Of a DNA stretch of 64,000 nt, positions 27,591 to 37,406 are shown one piece after another. The position numbers and the translations under genes are program-made. Under the pieces are notes generated by a model, which worked only from the letters and a program-made list of their open reading frames with translations, did not search any database and had not been told where the DNA came from. Position 1 is the first letter of the stretch; each line of letters begins with the position of its first letter. Origin of the DNA: Bradyrhizobium sp. CB82 (GTDB lineage Bacteria; Pseudomonadota; Alphaproteobacteria; Rhizobiales; Xanthobacteraceae); NCBI RefSeq assembly GCF_029714405.1, contig NZ_CP121650.1, forward strand, positions 5,523,001-5,587,000, given 5' to 3'.

Positions 27591-28583
27591 TTAGCGGGCT
27601 GGGCTCCCCATCCGCCGAAACGCGTCCGGCGTCATCCCTTCGGCGGCCCGAAATACACGAATGAGGTGGGGCAGATCGCAAAAGCCGGTGTCTGCCGCGA
27701 TCTGGGTCGCCGACCGTCCGGTCGTTTTCAGCAGGTGCTTCGCTTGCTCGACCCGGATCAGCCGGTCCGCCTCGAGTGGCGTCATGGCCAGAGTCTCGCG
27801 AAAATGCCGTTCGAGCTTGCGCCGGCTCACGCCGAGCCGCTCCACCACTCGTCCGATCGAAAGGGGGGCGTCGATCGACTGTTGCATCAAAAGCAGGGCC
27901 TTGCGCACCAACGGGTCTTCGGCCGCAAGCGCCAGCGGCATGCCCGGTTGTGGCTCCTCCGCCGCCATCGCGTGATCGATGATCATGATGTGAAGGCTCT
28001 TCGCCGCTCGCGCGCGCCCGAGATGGCGCTCGACGATGAAGGCGGCGAGATGGGCGGAGGACACCCCGCCCGAGCAGGTAAGCCGGTCGCGATCGACGAC
28101 AAAAATCTGGTCCGAGACCGGCTCGAGGCCGTCGAAGCGCTCTACGAAGTCCTCGTGGTGGAACCAGCTGACGCAAGCGCGATATCCTTGCATCAATCCC
28201 GCCTGGTGGAGGATAAAGGCGCCCGTGCAGACTCCGACGAGCGGCACCCCGAGGGCTGCTGCACGTCTGAGGAAGCTCACCGTGTCGGGATGCAGATTCT
28301 CGACCTCGTCGACCAGGCCGCCGACGACCACGAGATAATCGAATCGCGTCGGGTCGCCCAGACGCTCCTCCGGCTGGACGGCGATGCCGCAGCTCGAGGT
28401 GATCGCCTCCATGGTCGGCGACAGGACGCGCCACGCGCAAAGAATAGGCCGTGAACGATCGCCCTCGTCCGCCGACAACCTCAAGACGTCGACGAAGGTC
28501 GCGAACGCGCACAGCGTGAACCGCCGCGCAAGGATGAATCCGACCGTCAGTTTTGCCAAATCCGGCCTCCGTGTCGCTAGCAT
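27591..28583 (-). CDS. GlxA-family AraC-type regulator
   Basis: A 330-residue regulator with an N-terminal DJ-1/PfpI-like domain (about 10-190; VGFILARRF, then DYLVVVGGLV and a GVCTGAFILHQAGL elbow) and a C-terminal AraC helix-turn-helix pair (about 220-325; LSIGRVVERLGVSRRKLERHF and ATQIAADTGFCDLPHLIRVF). This architecture is that of GbdR, SouR and CdhR, which control glycine betaine, sarcosine and carnitine catabolism. It is divergent from soxB across 81 bases, so activation of the sarcosine oxidase operon is likely. An open frame to 28605 in another register is a shadow. Confidence 0.92.
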   Translation of the reverse strand: MLATRRPDLAKLTVGFILARRFTLCAFATFVDVLRLSADEGDRSRPILCAWRVLSPTMEAITSSCGIAVQPEERLGDPTRFDYLVVVGGLVDEVENLHPDTVSFLRRAAALGVPLVGVCTGAFILHQAGLMQGYRACVSWFHHEDFVERFDGLEPVSDQIFVVDRDRLTCSGGVSSAHLAAFIVERHLGRARAAKSLHIMIIDHAMAAEEPQPGMPLALAAEDPLVRKALLLMQQSIDAPLSIGRVVERLGVSRRKLERHFRETLAMTPLEADRLIRVEQAKHLLKTTGRSATQIAADTGFCDLPHLIRVFRAAEGMTPDAFRRMGSPAR

Positions 28584-28664
28584 ACAGCATTTCTGGCGGA
28601 TTCATACAACCAAGCTTTGCTTAATTCCGGCATTCAGTTCGACAATATATTTCGGGAGACAAGC

Positions 28665-29918
28665 ATGACGCACTTCTCCTTCGCCCAGGTCATCAAGGGC
28701 GCGCTGACGGGCCAGAAGAGCTGGACGCCGCAGTGGCCGGATGCCCAACCGAAGGCCGCCTACGACGTGGTGATCGTCGGTGCCGGCGGACACGGCCTTG
28801 GTGCGGCCTACTATCTGGCGAAGGAGCATGGGATCACCAATGTCGCGGTAATCGACAAGGGCTGGCTCGGGGGTGGCAACACGGGCCGCAACACCACCAT
28901 CATCCGTTCGAACTACCTTTACGACGAGAGCGCCCGTCTCTATGACCACGCGCTCGATATCTGGGAGACGCTGTCCCAGGATCTGAACTACAACGTCATG
29001 TACTCCAAGCGCGGCGTGATGATGCTCGCGCACAACGTTCACGATATCCAATCCTTCCAGCGCCACGTCCATTCGAACCGCCTGAATGGCGTCGACAACC
29101 AGTGGCTGACTGCGAAGGAGGCGAAGCTCTTCTGCCCGCCGCTCGATATTTCGCCTTCTGCCCGTTACCCGGTCGTTGGAGCAGCGCTGCAACGCCGCGC
29201 GGGCACGGCGCGGCACGACGCTGTTGCCTGGGGTTACGCCCGCGGCGCCGCCGCGCGCGGCGTCGACATCATCCAAAACTGCCCCGTGACGGCGATCCGG
29301 CGTGGCCCTGACGGGCGGGTAACTGGCGTCGAGACGGCGAAAGGGTTCATCGGCGCGAAGAAGGTCGCGGTCTCCGCCGCAGGTCACACTTCGGTCGTGA
29401 TGGACACAGCCGGCGTTCGGCTGCCGCTCGAATCCTACCCGTTGCAGGCCCTGGTCTCCGAGCCTGTGAAGCCGATCTTTCCGTGCGTCGTGATGTCGAA
29501 CTCGGTGCATGCCTATATCAGCCAGTCCGACAAGGGCGAGCTCGTCATCGGTTCCGGCACCGACCAGTATGTGAGCTATTCCCAGCGGGGCGGCCTGCCG
29601 CTGATCGAGCACACGTTGGCGGCGATCTGTGAGATCTTCCCAATCTTCCGGCGCATGCGAATGCTACGGAAGTGGGGTGGCATCGTCGATGTGACACCCG
29701 ACCGTTCGCCGATCATCGGCAAGACGCCCGTGCCCGGCCTCTATGTCAATTGCGGTTGGGGCACCGGCGGTTTCAAGGCGACGCCAGGCTCGGCGCACGT
29801 CTTCGCCCATACCATCGCCCGCGACCAGCCACACCCGATCAACGCCCCATTCACGCTCGAGCGTTTCACCACCGGCCGGCTGATCGATGAGGCGGCCGCT
29901 GCCGCCGTCGCGCACTGA
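28665..29918 (+). CDS. soxB: sarcosine oxidase subunit beta
   Basis: A 417-residue flavoprotein subunit of heterotetrameric sarcosine oxidase, the site of sarcosine oxidation to glycine and a methylene group. The FAD-binding VVIVGAGGHGLGAAYYLAKE begins at about residue 32. GGNTGRNTTIIRSNY matches the covalent-flavin-binding region, and the family's DVTPDRSPIIGKTP and GWGTGGFKATPGS lie near the end. The ATG at 28665 has CGGGAGAC about 6 bases upstream; the frame's more distal opening has no such site. First gene of soxBDAG-glyA-sdaA. Confidence 0.95.
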   Translation: MTHFSFAQVIKGALTGQKSWTPQWPDAQPKAAYDVVIVGAGGHGLGAAYYLAKEHGITNVAVIDKGWLGGGNTGRNTTIIRSNYLYDESARLYDHALDIWETLSQDLNYNVMYSKRGVMMLAHNVHDIQSFQRHVHSNRLNGVDNQWLTAKEAKLFCPPLDISPSARYPVVGAALQRRAGTARHDAVAWGYARGAAARGVDIIQNCPVTAIRRGPDGRVTGVETAKGFIGAKKVAVSAAGHTSVVMDTAGVRLPLESYPLQALVSEPVKPIFPCVVMSNSVHAYISQSDKGELVIGSGTDQYVSYSQRGGLPLIEHTLAAICEIFPIFRRMRMLRKWGGIVDVTPDRSPIIGKTPVPGLYVNCGWGTGGFKATPGSAHVFAHTIARDQPHPINAPFTLERFTTGRLIDEAAAAAVAH

Positions 29919-29927
29919 GGTCTTGCC

Positions 29928-30230
29928 ATGCTGCTGATCCGTTGTCCCTACTGCGAGCAGGAGCTGCCCGAGCTCGAGTTCGCCTATGCCGGCGAAGCCC
30001 ACATCGCGCGGCCGCAGGATCCTTCGAAGCTTACGGATGAGGAATGGCGCGACTTCCTCTTCATCCGCTCGAACCCTCGAGGCGTCCATTTCGAGCGCTG
30101 GCGCCACATCAACGGCTGCGGCCGATACTTCAACGCGGCGCGCGAGACCGTCTCCGACCGCTTCCTCATCACCTACAAGGCGGGCGAGCCCCGTCCCGAC
30201 ATTTCCGGCCTGACGGGAGGCGCCGAATGA
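29928..30230 (+). CDS. soxD: sarcosine oxidase subunit delta
   Basis: A 100-residue zinc-binding subunit. Cys6 and Cys9 (RCPYCEQ) and His60 and Cys64 (HINGCGRYF) are the expected zinc ligands of SoxD. Length and the RSNPRGVHFERWRH core match the family. GAGG precedes the ATG. Its stop overlaps the soxA start by four bases. It has no catalytic role by itself and stabilises the complex. Confidence 0.95.
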   Translation: MLLIRCPYCEQELPELEFAYAGEAHIARPQDPSKLTDEEWRDFLFIRSNPRGVHFERWRHINGCGRYFNAARETVSDRFLITYKAGEPRPDISGLTGGAE

Positions 30231-33226
30231 CCAGTTACCGCCTTCCGAACCGCGGCCGCGTTGATCACAACAAGACCGTCCGCTTCACATTCGATGGTAA
30301 GTCATACGATGGGCTCGCCGGCGACACCCTTGCGTCAGCACTGCTCGCGAATGGCGTGCACCTGATGGGCCGCTCGTTCAAGTATCACCGCCCCCGCGGC
30401 GTGGTCTCGGCCGGGTCGGACGAGCCGAACGCGCTGATGGGCACCAGCCGTGGCCCGGGCCGCTTCGAGCCGAACACCCGAGCGACCATCCAGGAACTTC
30501 GCGACGGCCTTGAGGCCACAAGCCAGAACCGCTGGCCCAGCCTCGCCTTCGATCTCGGCTCGGTCAACGATCGCCTGGGCTCTCTCTTTTCCGCGGGCTT
30601 CTACTACAAGACCTTCATGTGGCCCCGCGCCTTCTGGGATCGTGTCTACGAACCCATCATCCGCAACGCCGCGGGCCTCGGCGTTTCCCCGACCGAACCT
30701 GACGCCGACCGCTACGCCAGCCGCTTCGCTCACACCGATGTGCTCGTCATCGGCGCCGGCCCAGCTGGCCTTGCCGCGGCGCTCGCCGCCGGCCGCTCCG
30801 GCGCGTCCGTCATGATCGTCGACGAGACCACGGAGTGCGGCGGCAGCCTCCTGTCTGAACCCTCAATCACGATCGACGGCAAGCCGAGCTGGAACTGGCT
30901 CGCAGCCGCCATCACCGAGCTCGCCTCCCTCCCGAACGTCACCGTGATGACCCGGACGACGGCGATTGGCTACTACCACCAAAACCTCGTCGGGCTCGCG
31001 CAGCGCTTGACCGACCATCTTGCCGCCCCACCCAACGGCGCCCCCCGCGAGCGTCTCTGGCGCGTCCGTGCGCGCGAGGTGGTGCTTGCCCAGGGAGCCC
31101 TGGAGAAGCCTCTGATCTTCGACGGAAATGACCGCCCGGGCGTGATGCTCGCCGGCGCCGCCCAGACCTACCTCCACCGCTACGGCGTCAAGGTCGGCGA
31201 CCGACCTGCCATCGTCACTGCGCACGACTCGGCGTGGTTCGCTGCCTTCGACCTCGCAGAGGCTGGCGCCAAGGTCGTGGCGGTTGTCGACGTCCGCCCG
31301 ACCGTCGACCGGGCTCTCACCGACCGGGCTCGTGCCCTCGGAATTGAGACCCTACTCGGCCACACCGTTACGAGCACGTCCGGCCGCCTGCGAGTCAAGT
31401 CGCTGCGCGTCAATAGGCTGGAGAGCGGCAAGGTGGGTGCGCCGCGCAGCCTCTCCTGCGATGCGGTGCTGATGTGCGGCGGTTGGACGCCAAGCCTTCA
31501 CCTCTTCAGCCACACCAAGGGCAGCCTTTCCTGGGACGACAAGCTCAAGGCGTTCCTGCCGGGCAAGAAGACCGAGGCTGTCCACATCGCCGGCGCCGGC
31601 CGTGGGCTCTGGGGCATTGCCGCCGCGCTCAACGACGGCGCGACCGCAGGCGCGCAAGCCGCCCGCGCCATCGGCCGCGACGCGAGCGCACAGGCTTACG
31701 CCGCCGCCGCCGACCGCACCGGCCGGGGCGTCACGCTCAAGGAGCTTTCGACCGATCGCAACCCTGCAACAGCGAAGGCCTTCATCGACTTCCAGAACGA
31801 CGTCACTGCCAAGGACATCCGCCTCGCGGTCCGCGAGGGCATGCGCTCGATCGAGCACGTCAAGCGCTACACGACGAATGGAATGGCGACCGACCAGGGC
31901 AAGATGTCGAACATCAACGGCCTGATGATCGCTTCCGACGCGCTCGGCAAGGAGCCGCCGCAGGTCGGCCTCACCACCTTCCGGCCCCCCTACACGCCGA
32001 CAACCTTTGGCACCTTCGCGGGGTACCATCAGGGCTCGACCTTCGAGCTCACGCGCAAGACTCCGATCGACCCCTGGGCGGAGGCTCACGGCGCCGCCTT
32101 TGAGCCCGTCGCTCTCTGGCGTCGCGCCTGGTACTTCCCGAAATCGGGCGAGGATATGCACGCCGCCGTCGGCCGCGAATGCCGCGCGACCCGCGCCTCC
32201 GTCGGTATCTTTGATGCCTCGACGCTGGGGAAGATCGAGGTTGTCGGCCCGGATGCCGTCACGTTCATGGAACGTATGTACACCAACGCCTGGGCGAAGC
32301 TCGGGGTCGGAAGGTGCCGCTACGGCCTGCTGCTCGGCGAGGATGGCTTCATCCGCGACGACGGCGTCATCGGCCGGCTGGCAGCGGACCGCTTCCACGT
32401 CACTACGACGACCGGCGGAGCGGCACGCGTGCTCAATATGATGGAGGACTACCTCCAGACCGAATGGCCTGACCTCAAGGTCTGGCTCACTTCCACAACC
32501 GAGCAGTGGGCGGTCATCGCTCTGCAGGGGCCGAACGCCCGCAAGCTGCTCGAGCCCTTCGTGGAGGGCCTCGACCTTTCCGAGGCGTCCTTCCCGCACA
32601 TGTCGGTAGCGACCTGCAAGGTCGCGGGCTTTCCGGCGCGGCTCTTCCGCGTCTCCTTCACCGGGGAGCTCGGCTTCGAGGTCAACGTTCCCGCCCGTCA
32701 CGGCCGCGCGCTGTGGGAAAAGCTCTGGGAAGCCGGGCAGCAGTACAACATCTGTCCGTACGGCACCGAGACGATGCACGTGCTCCGCGCGGAAAAGGGG
32801 TACATCATCGTCGGCCAGGACACCGACGGCACGCTGACCCCCGACGACGCCGGCCTCAACTGGGCGATTGGCAAGGCCAAACCCGATTTCGTTGGCAAGC
32901 GCTCGCTTTCCCGCCCGGACATGGTGGCGAAGGGCCGCAAGCAGCTCGTCGGCCTGCTGACCGATGACCCGAAGATCGTGCTGCAGGAAGGGGCCCAGAT
33001 CGTCGCGGATCCGAATCAGCCGAAGCCGATGACCATGCTCGGCCACGTCACGTCCGCCTACTGGAGCGAGGCACTCGGCCGCTCGATCGCGCTTGCGGTC
33101 ATCGCAGACGGTCGCGCCCGCGACGGCCAGACGCTGCACATCCCCATTCCGGACCGCACAATCACGGCCCGGGTCATCAAGAACACGGTCTTCTACGACC
33201 CCGAAGGCAAGCGCCTCAGCGCCTGA
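30227..33226 (+). CDS. soxA: sarcosine oxidase subunit alpha
   Basis: A 999-residue subunit. The N-terminus (about 1-100) has a ferredoxin-like fold that supplies part of the flavin site (GDTLASALLANGVHLMGRSFKYHRPRG). A dinucleotide-binding domain follows at about residue 170 (VIGAGPAGLAAALAAGRSG). The C-terminal third (about 600-999) is an aminomethyltransferase/GcvT-type folate domain containing FDASTLGKIEVVGPDA and GAGIN-like folate-site segments. It binds tetrahydrofolate, which picks up the methylene group released at the beta-subunit flavin. The start is the ATGA overlap with soxD. Confidence 0.95.
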   Translation: MTSYRLPNRGRVDHNKTVRFTFDGKSYDGLAGDTLASALLANGVHLMGRSFKYHRPRGVVSAGSDEPNALMGTSRGPGRFEPNTRATIQELRDGLEATSQNRWPSLAFDLGSVNDRLGSLFSAGFYYKTFMWPRAFWDRVYEPIIRNAAGLGVSPTEPDADRYASRFAHTDVLVIGAGPAGLAAALAAGRSGASVMIVDETTECGGSLLSEPSITIDGKPSWNWLAAAITELASLPNVTVMTRTTAIGYYHQNLVGLAQRLTDHLAAPPNGAPRERLWRVRAREVVLAQGALEKPLIFDGNDRPGVMLAGAAQTYLHRYGVKVGDRPAIVTAHDSAWFAAFDLAEAGAKVVAVVDVRPTVDRALTDRARALGIETLLGHTVTSTSGRLRVKSLRVNRLESGKVGAPRSLSCDAVLMCGGWTPSLHLFSHTKGSLSWDDKLKAFLPGKKTEAVHIAGAGRGLWGIAAALNDGATAGAQAARAIGRDASAQAYAAAADRTGRGVTLKELSTDRNPATAKAFIDFQNDVTAKDIRLAVREGMRSIEHVKRYTTNGMATDQGKMSNINGLMIASDALGKEPPQVGLTTFRPPYTPTTFGTFAGYHQGSTFELTRKTPIDPWAEAHGAAFEPVALWRRAWYFPKSGEDMHAAVGRECRATRASVGIFDASTLGKIEVVGPDAVTFMERMYTNAWAKLGVGRCRYGLLLGEDGFIRDDGVIGRLAADRFHVTTTTGGAARVLNMMEDYLQTEWPDLKVWLTSTTEQWAVIALQGPNARKLLEPFVEGLDLSEASFPHMSVATCKVAGFPARLFRVSFTGELGFEVNVPARHGRALWEKLWEAGQQYNICPYGTETMHVLRAEKGYIIVGQDTDGTLTPDDAGLNWAIGKAKPDFVGKRSLSRPDMVAKGRKQLVGLLTDDPKIVLQEGAQIVADPNQPKPMTMLGHVTSAYWSEALGRSIALAVIADGRARDGQTLHIPIPDRTITARVIKNTVFYDPEGKRLSA

Positions 33227-33237
33227 GAGGAAACGCC

Positions 33238-33762
33238 ATGAACATCATGACTGCCTCGCTCGCCCCGGCGACGATTACCGAACTGCCGCCGACCGCGCGG
33301 ATCTCGCTGCGCACCGCCGACCCTGCGGACGTTGGCGCCGCCCTCGGCCTCGAGTTCCCGGCAAAGGTCGGCGTCCGCGCCGCCGCGGGCGCCCGCACCG
33401 TGCTCTGCCTCGGCCCCGACGAATGGGTTCTCGAGGCGCCGGAGGCGGAAGGCGCGATGCTTGCCACGGCCCTCGCCGACCTCGCGGCGCGGATGCCGCT
33501 CAGCGCCGTTGAGATTTCCGACCGTGAGTTGACGTTGGGCCTCGCTGGCCCTGCTGTTCTCGACCTGCTTGCCACCGGCTGCGCACGCGACCTCGCGCAG
33601 ATGCCGGTCGGCTCCGGCGCCCGGACCATATTCGATACCGCTCAAGTGGTGCTGACCCGCGAGGGTGAGGACTGCTTTCATCTGACGGTCTGGCGGTCAT
33701 TTGCCCCCCATGTCCGAGCCCTCCTCGACATCGCCGCACGCGAGCTCGCTGTCGGCCTCTGA
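33238..33762 (+). CDS. soxG: sarcosine oxidase subunit gamma
   Basis: A 174-residue small subunit of the heterotetramer. It carries the family's [11 protein letters not shown] and the closing [31 protein letters not shown] precedes the ATG. It lies 11 bases after soxA and 17 before glyA, in the standard order B-D-A-G. It contributes structure to the complex next to the alpha subunit. Confidence 0.93.
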   Translation: MNIMTASLAPATITELPPTARISLRTADPADVGAALGLEFPAKVGVRAAAGARTVLCLGPDEWVLEAPEAEGAMLATALADLAARMPLSAVEISDRELTLGLAGPAVLDLLATGCARDLAQMPVGSGARTIFDTAQVVLTREGEDCFHLTVWRSFAPHVRALLDIAARELAVGL

Positions 33763-33779
33763 ACCATAAAGGAACCGTC

Positions 33780-35048
33780 ATGAGTAACACGCCAGCATCC
33801 CGCCTCTCCGACGAATCCGTCGCGGCCGCCATCGTCCGCGAGCTCGGCCGCCAGCAGAATCAGATCGAGCTGATCGCCTCGGAAAACATCGTCTCCCGCG
33901 ATGTGCTGATCGCTCAAGGGTCGGTCCTGACCGACAAGTATGCCGAGGGCTATCCCGGCAAGCGCTACTACGGCGGCTGCGAATTTGTCGACGAGGTCGA
34001 GACCATCGCCCTCGACCGCGTGAAGCAACTGTTCGGCGCAGCCTTCGCAAATGTTCAGCCACACTCCGGCGCCCAGGCCAACCAGGCCGTCTTCCTTGCG
34101 CTCCTCCAACCCGGGGACCGCATCATGGGCATGTCCCTCGCACACGGAGGCCATCTCACCCACGGGTCGCCCGTCACCATGTCCGGCAAATGGTTCGACG
34201 TCGTCGACTATCAGGTTCACGAGTCTGATCAGTTGATCGACATGGACGCCGTCCGCGCGCGCGCGCTCGAGACGCGGCCGAAGCTCATCGTGGCCGGCGC
34301 CTCGGCTTACCCGCGCAAAATCGACTTCGCGCGCTTCCGGGCTATCGCCGACGAAGTCGGTGCCTTTCTCATGGTCGACATGGCGCACTATGCCGGTCTG
34401 ATCGCGGCCGGCCTTTACCCCAATCCGGTGCCGCACGCCCACGTCACCACCTCGACCACCCACAAGACCCTGCGCGGCCCGCGCGGCGGCATCATCCTGA
34501 CCAACGACGCGGAGCTCGCAAAAAAGGTCAACTCCGCCGTCTTCCCCGGCAACCAGGGGGGCCCGCTGATGCACGTGATCGCCGCCAAGGCGGTCGCCTT
34601 CGGCGAGGCGCTGCAGCCGTCATTCCGCGATTACGCCGCAAGCATCATCGCCAATGCCCGAGCGCTCGCTGCGGCGCTGAAGGCCGGTGGTCTCGACATT
34701 GTCTCCGGGGGCACCGACTGCCACATGGTGCTTGTCGACCTGCGCCCGAAGGGGGTGAAGGGTCGCGACGCCGAGCGCGCGCTGGAACGTGCAGGGCTGA
34801 CGTGCAACAAGAACGCCATTCCGTTCGATCCAGAGAAGCCGTTCGTCACCTCTGGCGTTCGACTGGGTACCTCTGCCGGCACGACCCGTGGCTTTAGGGA
34901 GGCTGAGTTCATCCGCGTCGGCGAATTGTCGCTGAGGGTTGTCGACGCCCTCGCAACCAACGGGCCACAAGGCGACGCGACGGTCGAGGCCGAGGTGCTG
35001 GCCGAGGTCCATCGGCTTTGCGCCGCTCATCCGATTTACGTCGGCTGA
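33780..35048 (+). CDS. glyA: serine hydroxymethyltransferase
   Basis: A 422-residue PLP enzyme that combines glycine with 5,10-methylenetetrahydrofolate to give serine. Conserved segments include [16 protein letters not shown], the [18 protein letters not shown] substrate region and the PLP-lysine motif [20 protein letters not shown] lies about 7 bases before the ATG. Placed in the sarcosine operon it consumes both products of sarcosine oxidase, glycine and methylene-folate. A second, housekeeping copy elsewhere in the genome is likely, but not shown here. Confidence 0.95.
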   Translation: MSNTPASRLSDESVAAAIVRELGRQQNQIELIASENIVSRDVLIAQGSVLTDKYAEGYPGKRYYGGCEFVDEVETIALDRVKQLFGAAFANVQPHSGAQANQAVFLALLQPGDRIMGMSLAHGGHLTHGSPVTMSGKWFDVVDYQVHESDQLIDMDAVRARALETRPKLIVAGASAYPRKIDFARFRAIADEVGAFLMVDMAHYAGLIAAGLYPNPVPHAHVTTSTTHKTLRGPRGGIILTNDAELAKKVNSAVFPGNQGGPLMHVIAAKAVAFGEALQPSFRDYAASIIANARALAAALKAGGLDIVSGGTDCHMVLVDLRPKGVKGRDAERALERAGLTCNKNAIPFDPEKPFVTSGVRLGTSAGTTRGFREAEFIRVGELSLRVVDALATNGPQGDATVEAEVLAEVHRLCAAHPIYVG

Positions 35049-35114
35049 AGTTCTCCATCGTTCCCCGGCGCCGCGGGCTGTAGAGGCACGGCGCCAGCGC
35101 CCTGCGATAATCCG

Positions 35115-36509
35115 ATGTTCCTGAGCGTCTTCGATATCTTCAAGATCGGCGTTGGCCCCTCGAGCTCGCACACGATGGGGCCGATGCTTGCAGCAGCACG
35201 GTTCCTCGACGCTCTGCGCGAGGGCAGCGGTCGCGCTTCCGGTTCGGGACACCCCGCCCGGCTGGAGGCATCGTTGCACGGTAGCCTCGCCTTCACCGGC
35301 AAGGGCCACGCCACCGACCGCGCTGTTGTCCTCGGCTTTCTCGGCTTTCGCCCAGAAACCCTCGATCCCGATGAGGCCGTGCGCCGCGAGGCAACTCTCA
35401 GGGCGACAGGCCAGATCGAAGTCCCCGGCCTCGGCCTGCTGCTCTTCGATCCCGACAACGGCGTCATCTTCGACTATGGTCCCCCGCTGCCGGGCCACGC
35501 CAACGGCATGGTCTTGCGCGCCTTCGACGCCGCCGGCAATCTTCACCTGGCCGAGACTTATTATTCAATCGGCGGCGGCTTCGTCTTGACCGAGCACGAG
35601 ATGAAGGGCGCGAGCCTGAGGGGGCACGACGCCAAGACCACCCGCCCCTACCCCTTCGCAACTGCTGCCGAAATGCTGGCAATGGGCGAGGCTTCGGGCC
35701 TGCCCATCGCTGCGATGAAGCGCGCGAATGAGACGGCGGGCGGGCGCTCGACCCTCGACGCCGACCTCGACCGCTTGTGGGCGGTGATGGACGACTGCAT
35801 CGATCGCGGCCTCGCAGGCGATGGCACCCTCCCTGGAGGTCTCAAGGTCCGTCGCCGCGCCAGGGCCATTCACCAGGCGCTGCTTGCCGAGCGTGGCAGC
35901 AACACGATCCAACCGCATACGGTCAACGACTGGCTGTCGATCTACGCGATGGCGGTGAACGAGGAGAATGCCGCTGGCGGCCGAGTTGTCACAGCCCCCA
36001 CCAACGGCGCCGCCGGCGTGGTGCCCGCAGTTATCCGCTACTACCGCGACCATTGCGTCGGCGCGTCTCAGCAAGGCATCCGCGACTTCCTGCTGACCGC
36101 CGCCGCCGTCGGCGGAATCATCAAGACCAACGCCTCGATCTCCGGCGCTGAGGTCGGTTGCCAGGGCGAGGTCGGCTCCGCCGCCGCCATGGCCGCAGCC
36201 GGCCTCTGTGCCGCGCTCGGCGGGACAAACGCCCAGGTCGAGAACGCCGCCGAGATCGCGCTCGAACATCACCTCGGCATGACCTGCGATCCGGCACGCG
36301 GCCTCGTCCAGGTGCCTTGTATCGAGCGCAATGGTCTCGGCGCCATCAAGGCGGTCGCGGCCGCGTCGCTCGCGCTTCGCGGCGACGGCACCCACGTCGT
36401 GCCCCTCGATGCCTGCATCGAGACCATGCGCCAGACTGGAATCGACATGAGCGCGAAGTATAAGGAAACTTCGACCGGCGGCCTCGCCGTCAATCTTCCG
36501 GAGTGCTGA
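35115..36509 (+). CDS. sdaA: L-serine ammonia-lyase
   Basis: A 464-residue iron-sulphur serine dehydratase of the single-chain type, with beta and alpha domains fused. The N-terminal [20 protein letters not shown] is diagnostic. Conserved cysteines in [13 protein letters not shown] and in [16 protein letters not shown] are placed to hold the 4Fe-4S cluster. It deaminates serine to pyruvate and ammonia, which finishes the route from sarcosine to central metabolism. A 7-bp stem (35067-35073 with 35089-35095) lies in the 66-base gap after glyA. Confidence 0.95.
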   Translation: MFLSVFDIFKIGVGPSSSHTMGPMLAAARFLDALREGSGRASGSGHPARLEASLHGSLAFTGKGHATDRAVVLGFLGFRPETLDPDEAVRREATLRATGQIEVPGLGLLLFDPDNGVIFDYGPPLPGHANGMVLRAFDAAGNLHLAETYYSIGGGFVLTEHEMKGASLRGHDAKTTRPYPFATAAEMLAMGEASGLPIAAMKRANETAGGRSTLDADLDRLWAVMDDCIDRGLAGDGTLPGGLKVRRRARAIHQALLAERGSNTIQPHTVNDWLSIYAMAVNEENAAGGRVVTAPTNGAAGVVPAVIRYYRDHCVGASQQGIRDFLLTAAAVGGIIKTNASISGAEVGCQGEVGSAAAMAAAGLCAALGGTNAQVENAAEIALEHHLGMTCDPARGLVQVPCIERNGLGAIKAVAAASLALRGDGTHVVPLDACIETMRQTGIDMSAKYKETSTGGLAVNLPEC

Positions 36510-36624
36510 TATGGCGGATCGCTCCTCGATCCAGACCTCGGCCACGCTCCCCAAGACGGATAGCTGCACTACCGGACATTTCTTTGTACGATGTGTGAAA
36601 CGGAACTGAACTGGACTGCTTGAG

Positions 36625-37143
36625 ATGCCACCTATGACCGAGAGTGACGCGCTTTTGGCGTATCTGAAAAATAACGGGATCAAAGCCCACACATTCCAAC
36701 ACCTTGCCGTTCACACGGTCGAAGAATCGAAGTCTCTCCGTGGAGACATACCGGGCCTGCACACCAAGAACCTATTTCTTCGTGATGTGAAGAAGAACTA
36801 CTATCTCTTTGTGACGGATGAGGACGCGACCATAAATCTCAAGCAGCTGGCCCGAAGGATCGGAGCGAAAGGCGGCTTGTCGTTCGGTTCGCCGGACGCT
36901 TTGCTGGAAATGCTTGGCATACGCCCTGGTGCCGTTTCTGTTCTAGCCATCGTGAATGACGAACAAGGTCGCGTTAAGCTTGTGCTCGATCGCAAGCTAA
37001 CCAATACGACAGCAATCAATTGCCACCCGCTTAGCAACGAACGCACCACGTCTCTCTCTCAAGAGGCCTTTGCGAAGTTCCTTGCTACGACCGGCCGCGA
37101 GGCAGTCTACATTGAGACGGACGAAGAGGCGCCTCGGTCCTGA
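36625..37143 (+). CDS. YbaK/ProX-type aminoacyl-tRNA deacylase
   Basis: A 172-residue stand-alone editing protein of the ProXp-ala group, which hydrolyses mis-acylated Ala-tRNA(Pro). It has the HTFQHLAVHTVEES opening, the GLHTKNLFLRDVKKNYYL core with the conserved KNLFL lysine, and the GAVSVLAIVND strand of the family. The start may be the ATG at 36625 or another three codons on. It is unrelated to its neighbours and visibly lower in GC than the surrounding operons, which suggests separate acquisition. Confidence 0.88.
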   Translation: MPPMTESDALLAYLKNNGIKAHTFQHLAVHTVEESKSLRGDIPGLHTKNLFLRDVKKNYYLFVTDEDATINLKQLARRIGAKGGLSFGSPDALLEMLGIRPGAVSVLAIVNDEQGRVKLVLDRKLTNTTAINCHPLSNERTTSLSQEAFAKFLATTGREAVYIETDEEAPRS

Positions 37144-37406
37144 GGTTGTGGCGAATGGCGCATGATCGTCATTGACCGCGTCCTCCGCAAGGTGCGCATG
37201 ATCGATGAGATCCTCGATACGGAGACCAGCATCATGCTGAGTTCGATCTGAGGATCGCGTCCCTTTCAGCTGTATGCCTCTTCGCCGATGACCAGGCCCT
37301 CTCCGCCACGAGGACCGCCTCGGCGATCTGCCGCCTGATGTGCCCGTACAACAGCGCCGAACCACACCCAAAAGCGCGTCACTTCGTTGCAGGGCCGAGC
37401 GGGTCG
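37144..37406. other. short gap between convergent genes
   Basis: The deacylase and the LysR gene converge here. A 29-codon frame at 37162-37251 on the plus strand has no ribosome-binding site and no recognisable motif. I see no supported gene or clear terminator in it. Confidence 0.5.

Noticed and set aside
27126..28454. 442-codon plus-strand frame
   Set aside because: It lies mostly antisense to the GlxA-type regulator, whose DJ-1 and AraC motifs are clear. No ribosome-binding site or family motif supports it.
31352..33139. 595-codon minus-strand frame
   Set aside because: It is antisense to soxA and shows no recognisable domain.
35067..35095. Hairpin between glyA and sdaA as a terminator or glycine riboswitch
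   Set aside because: The stem is only 7 bp with a long loop and no T tract, and nothing resembles the glycine aptamer core. It is mentioned only in the sdaA entry.
37162..37251. 29-codon plus-strand frame
   Set aside because: There is no ribosome-binding site, no hydrophobic segment, and no promoter signal, unlike the candidate small gene at 62548.
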